NCBI RefSeq assembly: GCF_003470205.1
Contig: NZ_QWKP01000210.1
Coordinates: 1 to 40,947, forward strand
Direction: 5' to 3'
Origin: Cellulomonas rhizosphaerae
GTDB taxonomy: Bacteria; Actinomycetota; Actinomycetes; Actinomycetales; Cellulomonadaceae
DNA length: 40,947 nucleotides
In this document: one piece after another, positions 34,166 through 40,947 of the stretch
How the letters are laid out: the number at the start of each line of letters is the position of its first letter
Position numbering within the stretch: position 1 is the first letter of the stretch
Translations under genes and position numbers: made by a program
Notes under the pieces: model-generated
Told to the model about the DNA's origin: nothing
Seen by the model: the letters and a program-made list of their open reading frames with translations, nothing else
The model's database searches: none

Positions 34166-35032
34166 TCAGGCGTCCCGGACCCGATCCAGACGCTCGGGGA
34201 GCGGCTCGAATCCCGCGGACCGGTAGGTGGCGACCGCGCTGGTCAGGGAGCTCGTGGTGCAGACCAGGGCGCTCGACGAGCCCAGCGCTTGCAGCTCGGC
34301 GGCAGCGGCGAGGCAGATGCCCCGACCGTGCCCCCGCCCGCGATGGTCGGCATGAACGCCCATCGGCTCCAGCAGGCCCGGCTTGCCCGGTCCGGCCGAC
34401 CAGACGGTGACGCCCGCGACGGCCGTGCCGAGGTCGGCGTACCCGAGCAGGCAGCGCGCGTCGACGAAGGCCGGCCCTGCCGCCATCGCCCGCCACAGCT
34501 CGTCGGTGAACGTCGGGCTCCCCCACGCCGAGCGGTGGACGGCCGTGAACTCAGGCTCCCGCCCGGCCCCGACGACCTCGATCCGCAGGCCGGGAGCCTC
34601 CACCGGCGCGTCGAGGTCGCGGCGCAACGGCGCCCACGCCTCGCCAGCCCGCCAGCCGATCTCGTCCAGAAGCCCCTGGATCCGCGTGCCGTCGGGGGCC
34701 TCGATCGCCACCTCGCCGGCGGGCAGGACGCCGCGTTCCGGGGCGGACAGGTCCGCGACCACCCGCCGAGCCACGTCCTCGTCGTGCCACGCGTCGGGCG
34801 CGACGGTCATGCGCAGCACGCTGGGGCCGTCCAGGAACCCGATCGCGACGAGCTCATCGCCGCGGCTCCAGGTCCGGAGCGCCCCGGCGAGCCGCGCTGC
34901 GCCGAACCGCTGGTACCAGCCGAGGTCGCCCGGGTGCAGCTGGATGGGCGCGGAGTCGCGCTGCCAGTCGCGCAGGGCGGTGACGACGTGGCCGAGCTGA
35001 TCGATGCCTGGCGTTGCGAGCGAGAGTGCCAC
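34166..35032 (-). CDS. GNAT N-acetyltransferase, two-domain
   Basis: A protein of about 288 residues. The C-terminal half is a clear GNAT domain: EFTAVHRSAWGSPTFTDELW, then MGVHADHRGRGHGRGICLAA (acetyl-CoA loop) and ATYRSAGFEPLPE. The N-terminal half looks like a diverged GNAT fold with WSRGDELVAIGFLDG-type sequence, a tandem layout common in actinobacteria. The start is uncertain: GTG 35032, 35044 and 35068 are all in frame and none has a good Shine-Dalgarno. The 33947-34165 gap upstream of the hydrolase holds only the short repeat. Confidence 0.8.
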   Translation of the reverse strand: MALSLATPGIDQLGHVVTALRDWQRDSAPIQLHPGDLGWYQRFGAARLAGALRTWSRGDELVAIGFLDGPSVLRMTVAPDAWHDEDVARRVVADLSAPERGVLPAGEVAIEAPDGTRIQGLLDEIGWRAGEAWAPLRRDLDAPVEAPGLRIEVVGAGREPEFTAVHRSAWGSPTFTDELWRAMAAGPAFVDARCLLGYADLGTAVAGVTVWSAGPGKPGLLEPMGVHADHRGRGHGRGICLAAAAELQALGSSSALVCTTSSLTSAVATYRSAGFEPLPERLDRVRDA

Positions 35033-35084
35033 GGCAGCGATCACACACCGCCGGACCGGCGTCCGCACGTCTATTGACGCGCGC

Positions 35085-35789
35085 TCACTCCTCGATCGCG
35101 GCGTCCAGAGCGCGCAGGTGCTGGCGGAACGTGAGCCCGTCGCGATCCCGCGCGGCGAGGTAGTCGCCGAAGGCGGTCTGCTCGCGCAGGCTCGTGCCGA
35201 GCTGCATGCGGGCGGCCTGTCGCCGCTCTGTGTCGCGGATGCGCGCGGCGACCTCGGCGATCTCCGCAGCGCGGTCGGCCGGCAGGAGTATCACGCCGTC
35301 GTCGTCGGCGAGCACCACGTCGTCGACCGTGACCGTGTGCGCGCCGCACGATGCGCGCGTGAGCGCGTCGGCGGGCTGGGCGTCGAGCCGCTCGGGTCCG
35401 TTCGGGAAGGCGCCGAGGCTGAAGACCGGCACGGCGATGCTGCGCAGCTGAGGGGTGTCGCGGTGCTGGCCCCAGATGACGATCCCCGCGAGGCCCGACT
35501 TCGCCACCTCGAGCGCGACGAGGTCGCCCACGCAGGCCTCGTCGGTGCGGCCGTCGTTGTCGACGACGAGGACGTCGCCGGGCGACGCGTGCTCGAGTGC
35601 CTCGAGGAACACGTCGACGCTGCCGACGTGGCGTGCCGGTCGGGCGCGCCCGACGACGTGGATGCCGGCCCACAACGGACGAACACCCGCCGGAGCGCAC
35701 CGGACCGGGACGGCGAGGCGCAGGCAGGCATCGGCGACGTGCGGCGTCGTCAGGTCCGAGAAGGTCGTGTGCAGGGTCCGCGCGTCCAT
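35085..35789 (-). CDS. RraA-like / 4-hydroxy-4-methyl-2-oxoglutarate aldolase family protein
   Basis: A 234-residue protein of the RraA fold. Members are class II pyruvate aldolases for aromatic-degradation intermediates, or, in E. coli RraA, an RNase E inhibitor. Visible motifs are PGDVLVVDNDG (70-80), GDLVALEVAKSGLAGIVIWG and the metal/substrate pair Arg110-Asp111 in GQHRD. The later CGAHTVTVDDVVLADDDGV segment is also conserved. It sits five bases after the VOC gene in the same operon, which favours a metabolic role over RNA turnover. Confidence 0.83.
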   Translation of the reverse strand: MDARTLHTTFSDLTTPHVADACLRLAVPVRCAPAGVRPLWAGIHVVGRARPARHVGSVDVFLEALEHASPGDVLVVDNDGRTDEACVGDLVALEVAKSGLAGIVIWGQHRDTPQLRSIAVPVFSLGAFPNGPERLDAQPADALTRASCGAHTVTVDDVVLADDDGVILLPADRAAEIAEVAARIRDTERRQAARMQLGTSLREQTAFGDYLAARDRDGLTFRQHLRALDAAIEE

Positions 35790-35794
35790 GTCGG

Positions 35795-36232
35795 TCAGGC
35801 CTTCGTGAGCGCCTGGGCGAGCATGACGAGGATGCCGCTCGGCCCCCGGACGTAGGTGAGCTTGTAGATGTCCTCGTAGGTCGCCACCCCGCGGAGCGGG
35901 TGGCAGCCGTGCTTCGCGGCGATCGCGAGAGCGTCGTCGATGTCGTCGACCGAGAACGCGACACGGTGCATGCCGATCTCGTTCGGCAGGGTGGGCTCGG
36001 TCTCGAGCGCGTCCGGGTGCAGGTACTCGAAGAGCTCGAGGACGCCGTGCCCGTCGGGCGTCCGAAGCATCGCGATCTTGGCGTGGTTGCCGTCGAGGCC
36101 GACGGCGGTGTCGGTCCACTCCCCGCTGACGGTGTCCCGGCCGACGACCTCAAGGCCGAGGTCGGTGAAGAAGGCGATCGTCGCCTCGAGATCGCGAACC
36201 GCGATGCCGACGTTCTCGAGCTTGATGGGCAT
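35795..36232 (-). CDS. VOC family protein (glyoxalase/epimerase-like)
   Basis: A 145-residue vicinal-oxygen-chelate protein of two paired beta-alpha-beta repeats. The first has KLENVGIAVRDLEATIAFFTDLG; the second starts at MHRVAFSVDDIDDAL. Glu in LELFEY and His in MHRVAF are plausible metal ligands. The length and pattern suit a lyase, epimerase or dioxygenase-like enzyme. ATG 36232 lies seven bases after TAGCAT on the minus strand, supporting a leaderless start. It probably shares a pathway with the downstream aldolase-like gene. Confidence 0.85.
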   Translation of the reverse strand: MPIKLENVGIAVRDLEATIAFFTDLGLEVVGRDTVSGEWTDTAVGLDGNHAKIAMLRTPDGHGVLELFEYLHPDALETEPTLPNEIGMHRVAFSVDDIDDALAIAAKHGCHPLRGVATYEDIYKLTYVRGPSGILVMLAQALTKA

Positions 36233-36348
36233 GCGCCCGATGCTAGCGAGCCGCGCGTGCCCAGGAATCTCGCCCGGCAGGCGGCTCAGGTTGGGGGCCT
36301 CGGGCGTCGATGTAGTGCCAGGACCGCGAGCGACCAAAGAAGGTGGCC

Positions 36349-36972
36349 ATGGCACACGCACTCGACAGCACGTCCCCGCAGCCGGCGGTCGACACCTCCA
36401 AGCTGCGCGACGAGATCTACCGGCTCTCGCAGCGACTCGTCCGCGCCCGGGAGTCCTACGACCAGGACCTGTTCGGCGGCGACGCCGAGGTCCCCCTCGA
36501 CGTGCAGCTCTCCGTGATCGAGTCCTACGTGCTCAGGCTCGAGAGCCTGAACGAGCAGGTCCGCCAGCAGGAGACGGGCGCCCAGGTGCCGTCGCAGCCC
36601 TCGCGAGCGGCCGCACCCCAGCCTGCGCCCGTCGTCCAGCAGGTTCCCGCGCCCCGCGCCGCGGAGCCGGCCCCCGCGCCCGTTCGTCGGCCCGCGATCC
36701 CCGGCCCCGGCATCACGAACCCGGACGGCACGCCGCTCGTCAGCGACGGCAGCCTCATCCGGACCGAGGAGGGCGCGATCGGCGAGTACCTGCGGTACGC
36801 GGCCGAGCAGCGCTGGGTCGCGGCGACCCGGCAGTCGAACGCCGCCGGGTACAGCGCCGTCTGCGAGCTCCTGCTGGCGGCACTCGCCCACAAGCACGGG
36901 GTCGACGTCGAGGAGGAGCGGCAGTCGCTGGTCCGGCACGTCGACGCCCGCTACCGCCGCGACTACGGCTGA
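36349..36972 (+). CDS. Hypothetical protein with coiled N-terminus and Ala/Pro linker
   Basis: A 207-residue soluble protein. Residues 15-75 look helical with heptad-like spacing (KLRDEIYRLSQRLVRARESY and later VIESYVLRLESLNEQVRQQE). An Ala/Pro/Gln linker follows (about 78-118). The C-terminal part (about 120-207) is a folded-looking domain with GAIGEYLRYAAEQRWVAA and VCELLLAALAHKHGVDVEEE. AAGAAGG precedes ATG 36349; GTG 36343 is an alternative. No family recognised. It ends three bases from the opposing methyltransferase gene. Confidence 0.65.
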   Translation: MAHALDSTSPQPAVDTSKLRDEIYRLSQRLVRARESYDQDLFGGDAEVPLDVQLSVIESYVLRLESLNEQVRQQETGAQVPSQPSRAAAPQPAPVVQQVPAPRAAEPAPAPVRRPAIPGPGITNPDGTPLVSDGSLIRTEEGAIGEYLRYAAEQRWVAATRQSNAAGYSAVCELLLAALAHKHGVDVEEERQSLVRHVDARYRRDYG

Positions 36973-36975
36973 GTC

Positions 36976-37611
36976 CTACCCTCGGCGGAACTCGGCGCGC
37001 CACAGCCGTGGGGCGCCGAGCTCCTCGACGCTCACCGCACTGAGTCCGTCGCGGCCGAACGCCTCGATCTCGGACCGGGTCAGCGGCCACGGCGGTCCGT
37101 CGTCGTCGACCTCGTCGGCGACCGCCTGGATCGCGAGCAGGGTCCCGCCGGGTGCGACGAGCGAACGGACGCCCGCGGTGAGCCCGTCGCGCACGCTGCG
37201 GTTCACCGCTTGGACCGTGTAGATCTCGACGACGAGGTCGAACGCGCCGACCCAGGCCCGCGGCAGGTCGAGGAGGTCGCCGACGGCGTAGGCGACCGGC
37301 GAGCCGGCATGGCGCGCGCGGGCGGCGGCGACCGCGGTAGGGGAGATGTCGAACGCCGTCGTCGCGTAGCCCAGGCGCGCAAGGTGCTCGGCGTCGGCAC
37401 CCAAGCCGCATCCGACCACGACCGCGCTGCCCGTGCCGGGCGCACAGGTCCACGACGCCAGCGCAGGATGCGGGTCGTCGTGCTCCCACGGCATCGTCAC
37501 GTCCCCGCCGGAGGCCGACGCCCACAGCGGCTCGAACCAGCCGGTCGGGTCGGACGGGTCGGCGTTGCCGAGCCGTGCGGTCTCGGACCGCCACGAGCGG
37601 GGATCGGCCAT
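36976..37611 (-). CDS. SAM-dependent methyltransferase
   Basis: A 211-residue class I methyltransferase, with motif I AVVVGCGLGADAEHLA at 63-78 and the acidic cofactor contact Asp88 in TAFDISP. AYAVGDLLDLP and LVAPGGTLLAIQA follow. The N-terminal WFEPLWASA pattern recalls thiopurine-methyltransferase-like proteins. ATG 37611 lies eight bases after TAGGGT on the minus strand, suggesting a leaderless mRNA. Substrate unknown. Confidence 0.85.
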   Translation of the reverse strand: MADPRSWRSETARLGNADPSDPTGWFEPLWASASGGDVTMPWEHDDPHPALASWTCAPGTGSAVVVGCGLGADAEHLARLGYATTAFDISPTAVAAARARHAGSPVAYAVGDLLDLPRAWVGAFDLVVEIYTVQAVNRSVRDGLTAGVRSLVAPGGTLLAIQAVADEVDDDGPPWPLTRSEIEAFGRDGLSAVSVEELGAPRLWRAEFRRG

Positions 37612-37658
37612 GGCGTCGGACCCTAGCGACGGGTGGCGGAGGTCGCGATCTGAAGGGC

Positions 37659-38216
37659 TCAGCCGAGCGGGAGCCGCTTCACGGTGCGCCACGACCGCGG
37701 CGCGGATGTCCCCGCGACGAGGAGCGCGTGGTCGACCCGTTGGTGGATGGGCAGCCCGGAGCGGACGGCGGCTTCCGCGGCCGCCATCTGGCCGCCCGTT
37801 GCGAGTGCGCGATCCGCGACCGTCAGGTGCGGCACGACGTCGTCGTGCACACCGCCGTAGGGCGGGCACTGCGGGAACGCGCGCCAGACCGCGTCGACCA
37901 GGTGCCGGAAGGGCTCGTCGGGCTCGGGTGCCAGCCAGAGGATGTCGGACCCGAACCAGGCCGTCGCCGCGAACGTCGCGTCGAACGCCGGCACGGACCC
38001 GATCGCCGCCGCGAGGGTCGCCACCGCCTCGGTAGTCAGGGCGTCGGGCGCGAGGAACGGGTACAGGACGGTCACGTGCGCCGGGATGCCCCAGCCCGCG
38101 GAACGGTCCAGCTCCTCGCGGTGCCTGCCGACGACGGCCTCGGCCGCCGCGACCGCGACGATCACGGCGGTGTGTGTCGCGGGGACCTGCGGGAGGACCT
38201 CGTCGAGGCTGTGCAC
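37659..38216 (-). CDS. 2'-5' RNA ligase superfamily (2H phosphoesterase) protein
   Basis: A 185-residue protein with the two catalytic histidine motifs of the 2H superfamily: HVT at 47-49 in IPAHVTVLYPF and HLT at 130-132 in VVPHLTVAD. The spacing is normal. Such proteins hydrolyse or form 2'-5' or cyclic phosphodiester bonds in RNA or nucleotides. GTG 38216 is six bases after TACGGT on the minus strand, supporting this start. The RNA substrate, if any, is unknown. Confidence 0.85.
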   Translation of the reverse strand: MHSLDEVLPQVPATHTAVIVAVAAAEAVVGRHREELDRSAGWGIPAHVTVLYPFLAPDALTTEAVATLAAAIGSVPAFDATFAATAWFGSDILWLAPEPDEPFRHLVDAVWRAFPQCPPYGGVHDDVVPHLTVADRALATGGQMAAAEAAVRSGLPIHQRVDHALLVAGTSAPRSWRTVKRLPLG

Positions 38217-38238
38217 CGCTCGACCGTAGCCCCGAGGG

Positions 38239-38709
38239 CTACGCCCCGATCTCGGCCCAGATGACCTTGACCGCGTCGGTGCGGTACCAGCCCACCTCGC
38301 GCGAGAGGCGCCGGGCGATCTGCAGCCCGAAACCGCCCTCACCGGGAGGGCGGTCGCCAGCGATGCGGGGTTCGCTGCCCAAGTCCCGGTCGGCCACCGT
38401 GAGCAGGAAGCGTGGGCCGTCCTGGAGCAGCTGGACGATCGTCGGTGGTCGGCCGTGCCGGATCGCGTTCGTCGCGAGCTCGGAGGCGACGAGCACGAGG
38501 TCCTGGGCCACCTGGCCGAGGTCGCGGTCGGTCGCGGCGTGGTCGCGCGTGTTGATCTGGTCCTGGAGCGCGTGGCGAAGCGCCGAGAGCTCGCCGAGCG
38601 AGTCGATCACCCAGCGGTGCACCGGCACGAAGCTGGCCGGTGGGCGCGAGGTGCGCAGGCCGCCGTCGAGGCTTGCGCCGTCGTCGGGCGGGGTGGTCTG
38701 CGAGTTCAC
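38239..38709 (-). CDS. RsbW-like anti-sigma factor / HATPase-domain protein
   Basis: A 156-residue single-domain histidine-kinase-like ATPase. Residues 1-25 are polar and probably flexible. The N box is ELATN with Asn81, the G1 box is in VADRD (Asp107), and the G2 box is GGFGLQI (125-131). Proteins of this type phosphorylate anti-anti-sigma factors and bind alternative sigma factors. No sigma or antagonist gene is beside it, so it is an orphan. GTG 38709 lies seven bases after TACCGT. Confidence 0.82.
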   Translation of the reverse strand: MNSQTTPPDDGASLDGGLRTSRPPASFVPVHRWVIDSLGELSALRHALQDQINTRDHAATDRDLGQVAQDLVLVASELATNAIRHGRPPTIVQLLQDGPRFLLTVADRDLGSEPRIAGDRPPGEGGFGLQIARRLSREVGWYRTDAVKVIWAEIGA

Positions 38710-38779
38710 GTGCCCGACGGTAGGCGAGCGACGCGAACTCTGCCCGGCGAGGCCGCGCGCACGACTAGCCTCGGCTCCC

Positions 38780-39301
38780 ATGATCGTCTGGCTCAACGGC
38801 ACGCACGGCGCAGGCAAGACGACGGTGAGTGCGCTGCTGCAGCCGCTGATCCCCGACTCGCGCGTGCTCGACGCGGAGAAGGTCGGGGAGACGCTCATGG
38901 ACGTGCGGCCCGGGTTGCCGGCGACCGACAACTTCCAGCACTGGGCACCCTGGCGGCCGTTGGTCGTCGAGACCGCCCGGCGCATCCTGGACTACACCGG
39001 GGGCACCCTGGTGATGCCGATGACCGTGCTGGTCGAGCCGTACTGGCGCGAGATCAGTGCCGGCCTCGCCGACCACGGCATCCCGGTGCGGCACTTCGTC
39101 ATCCATGCGGACCAGGACACCCTGCGCCGGCGGATCGACGGGGCCCATCCCGGGCCCTCCCCGTTCCGGCTGCAGTACCTCGAGCCCTACGCGGAGGCCG
39201 CCCGCACGTGGCTGCACGCCGAGGCCGAGGTCGTCGACACCACGCACCTCACCCCGGACCAGGCCGCGCGGCAGATCGCGGACGCGGTGGCGCATGGCTG
39301 A
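38780..39301 (+). CDS. P-loop NTPase, small-molecule kinase-like
   Basis: A 173-residue ATP-binding protein. Walker A GTHGAGKT is at residues 7-14, immediately at the N-terminus. VLDAEKVGETLMDV, VMPMTVLVEPYW and a basic lid (LRRRIDGAH) follow, as in AAA_33/gluconate-kinase-like small kinases. ATG 38780 lies eight bases after TAGCCT, supporting a leaderless start. The end overlaps the next gene by eight bases (ATGGCTGA). Phosphate acceptor unknown. Confidence 0.8.
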   Translation: MIVWLNGTHGAGKTTVSALLQPLIPDSRVLDAEKVGETLMDVRPGLPATDNFQHWAPWRPLVVETARRILDYTGGTLVMPMTVLVEPYWREISAGLADHGIPVRHFVIHADQDTLRRRIDGAHPGPSPFRLQYLEPYAEAARTWLHAEAEVVDTTHLTPDQAARQIADAVAHG

Positions 39302-40403
39302 CACGCCGCGCGTGACCCGCGCCCAGGCCCTGGCGTGGCGGATGCGTCGCCAGCTGCTCGATCCCGTCGGGGCGGCGTCGGCCGAGGAGGTCGTGCGGCG
39401 GCTGACGGCCGTTCCCGCCCAGTCCGACGTCGACCTCGCGCTGCGGACGAGGCAGCAGGCGTCCCGGCCCGACGAGGTGAACGAGGCGCTTGCCGACGGC
39501 CGGCTCCTGCGCACCTTCGCGTTCCGCGGTGCGGTGCACCTCATGACCCCGGACATCGCGGGCGCCTACCTCGCGCTCCGGGCGGTCGGGCGGCAGTGGG
39601 AGCTGCCGAGCTGGCAGAAGCACTACGGCCTTGCGCCCGACGACTGGCCCGACTTCCGCAGCGCCGTTCGCGAGGCCCTCGCCGACCAGCCGCTGACCTC
39701 CGAGGAGCTGGGGGCGGCGCTCGTCGCCCGACCTCGCTACGCCCACCTGGCGCCCATCTTCGCGACCGACCCGTGGACGCTGCTCAAGGCGCTCGCGTGG
39801 CAGGGCGACCTGACCCTCGGACCCACGCGGGACGGGAAGGCCACGTTCCAGCTGCTGTCCCACAACCCGCGCTGGGCCGGCCCCCCGGATCTCGCGAGCG
39901 CCGGTCGGCAGGCGATCGAGGCGTACGTCGGCGCCTACGGCCCGACGACGCCCGACCACCTGCAGTACTGGTTGGGCGCGGGCCTCAGTGCCGGGCGTCG
40001 GCGGATCCAGGGCTGGCTCGACGACCTGGGCGATCGCCTCGTGCCCGTGACGGTCGACGAGGAACCCGCACTCGTGCTCGCCGAGCACGCCGCGGAGCTG
40101 CTCGGGACGGCGCCGACGAGTGCGGTGCGCCTGCTGCCCGGGTACGACCAGTGGATGCTCGGCCCGGGGACGGCGGACCCGGGCGTCGTGCCGGCCGCGC
40201 ACCGGGCACTGGTGAGCCGCGGCGCGAACGTCGTCCTCGCCGGTGGTGACCTGGTCGGGACGTGGGTCGTGCGCGGGGACGACCTCACGCTCACGCTGTT
40301 CCCGGAGGTCGCACAGCCTGCACCGGACGCGCTCGACGAGGGCATCGCCCGGCTCGCGGCGATCCTGGACCGATCACTGCGGACCACGGTGGCGGCCCGG
40401 TAG
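39294..40403 (+). CDS. Winged-helix (HTH_42) protein related to AlkZ/YcaQ DNA glycosylases
   Basis: A 369-residue protein of the winged-helix DNA-binding family that includes the glycosylases AlkZ and YcaQ (AlkX). Three winged-helix units are likely. Family landmarks are FAFRGAVHLMTPDIAGAY, DPWTLLKALAWQGDLTLGP and LLPGYDQWMLGP. In active relatives an N-terminal QxQ-type motif is catalytic; here the corresponding segment reads AVPAQSDVD, so the first Gln is replaced. It may bind DNA without base excision, or use other residues. It is translationally coupled to the upstream kinase-like gene. Confidence 0.8.
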   Translation: MADTPRVTRAQALAWRMRRQLLDPVGAASAEEVVRRLTAVPAQSDVDLALRTRQQASRPDEVNEALADGRLLRTFAFRGAVHLMTPDIAGAYLALRAVGRQWELPSWQKHYGLAPDDWPDFRSAVREALADQPLTSEELGAALVARPRYAHLAPIFATDPWTLLKALAWQGDLTLGPTRDGKATFQLLSHNPRWAGPPDLASAGRQAIEAYVGAYGPTTPDHLQYWLGAGLSAGRRRIQGWLDDLGDRLVPVTVDEEPALVLAEHAAELLGTAPTSAVRLLPGYDQWMLGPGTADPGVVPAAHRALVSRGANVVLAGGDLVGTWVVRGDDLTLTLFPEVAQPAPDALDEGIARLAAILDRSLRTTVAAR

Positions 40404-40429
40404 ACCTCGCGGTCCGCCAGGATGGGCCG

Positions 40430-40834
40430 GTGGACATCGACGCCGAGCTCCAGGTCCGGGGTGAGCTCACCGACGCCGAGCTCGACGCCCTGCACGCCGA
40501 GGCGTTCGGCCATCCGCCCGAGCCGACGCCGTGGCGGCAGCGCCTGGCCGACCACAGCCTCACGTGGATCACGGCCCGGCTCGACGGCCGGCTCGTGGGC
40601 TTCGTCAACGTCATCGGCGACGGCGGGGCGCACGCGATCCTGCTGGACACGTGCGTGGCCCCCGACCTGCACGGCCACGGGCTCGGTCGCGCACTCGTGC
40701 AGGGAGCGGCCGACGAGGCTCGTCGGGCGGGCTGCGAGTGGCTGCACGCCGACTACGAACCCGGTCTGGTCGACTTCTACGAGCGCGGTTGCGGCCTGCG
40801 GCACAGCGAGGCGGGCCTGGTGCGGCTCAGGTGA
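40430..40834 (+). CDS. Small GNAT N-acetyltransferase
   Basis: A 134-residue acetyltransferase. The core strands LTWITARLDGRLVGFVNVIG precede the acetyl-CoA loop CVAPDLHGHGLGRALVQGA, and WLHADYEPGLVDFYERGCGL ends the domain. GTG 40430 is chosen by family length; no clear Shine-Dalgarno or -10 box is visible. Its last eight bases overlap the end of the convergent gene on the other strand. Confidence 0.82.
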   Translation: MDIDAELQVRGELTDAELDALHAEAFGHPPEPTPWRQRLADHSLTWITARLDGRLVGFVNVIGDGGAHAILLDTCVAPDLHGHGLGRALVQGAADEARRAGCEWLHADYEPGLVDFYERGCGLRHSEAGLVRLR

Positions 40835-40947
40835 GCGGCCGCCACTCGGTGCGCAGCAGCTCGAACTGGAGGTAGCGCGACGGCGCCCCGAGGAACTCCT
40901 CGGCGGCCCCGAAGCCCGTCTCGCGCATGCCGATGCGCCGCAGGACG
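40827..40947 (-). CDS. Partial gene, probable GNAT acetyltransferase C-terminus
   Basis: Only the last 39 codons are in the window. They read LRRIGMRETGFGAAEEFLG, then PSRYLQFELLRTEWRPLT and a TGA stop. GMRE followed by ELLRTEW is the usual end of a GNAT domain of the RimJ/RimL type. The gene continues beyond the right edge. Confidence 0.6.
   Translation of the reverse strand, partial: VLRRIGMRETGFGAAEEFLGAPSRYLQFELLRTEWRPLT

Overview
The window is very GC-rich with strongly G/C-biased third codon positions. Frequent GTG starts, ATGA start/stop overlaps and many start codons lying 6-8 bases after a TANNNT box point to an actinobacterium. Protein flavour and gene neighbourhoods suggest a Cellulomonas-like member of the Micrococcales (inference; no rRNA or other marker is present). 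There is no tRNA, rRNA, CRISPR array, phage module or complete insertion sequence.

Layout. (1) 1-5353, minus strand: a complete branched-chain amino acid (Liv) ABC importer operon, livK-livH-livM-livG-livF, with a hairpin between livK and livH and a terminator after livF. (2) 5635-7035: a MATE exporter. (3) 7036-9932: a cluster of DnaA-box-like 9-mers, a promoter, and dnaB. dnaB is interrupted exactly in its Walker A motif by a 406-residue class 3 intein carrying a LAGLIDADG endonuclease with two embedded four-cysteine knuckles. (4) 9998-13977: a redox locus. A MmyB/MltR-type regulator is divergent from an operon of two aldo/keto reductases, a decayed DUF2255 gene and an exported flavodoxin-like lipoprotein. 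(5) 14077-20976: accessory genes and fragments, including a DinB-kinase fusion, a LinA-like nucleotidyltransferase divergent from a methyltransferase with a leader ORF, a cation/proton antiporter, an unknown membrane protein and a GNAT. (6) 20977-23224: a small acidic protein, then a second regulator/aldo-keto reductase pair in mirrored order that shares an operator-like 8-mer with the first. (7) 23327-31760: a translationally coupled five-gene ABC exporter (two ATPases, two large FtsX-type permeases, one divergent CPBP-like membrane protein). (8) 31812-40947: mostly single metabolic, modification and regulatory genes, plus a small membrane protein whose promoter carries two TTGAAC-NN-GTTCAA palindromes.

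The most notable elements are the class 3 DnaB intein with its cysteine-knuckle endonuclease, the DnaA-box cluster beside dnaB, the mirrored CAGTGACTC-N22-TAGCGT promoters and the related site at the second regulator/reductase pair, and the DinB-kinase fusion.

Start codons were chosen from Shine-Dalgarno sequences, from -10-like boxes placed for leaderless transcription, and from family length. All functional names come from reading motifs by eye; no database search was run.
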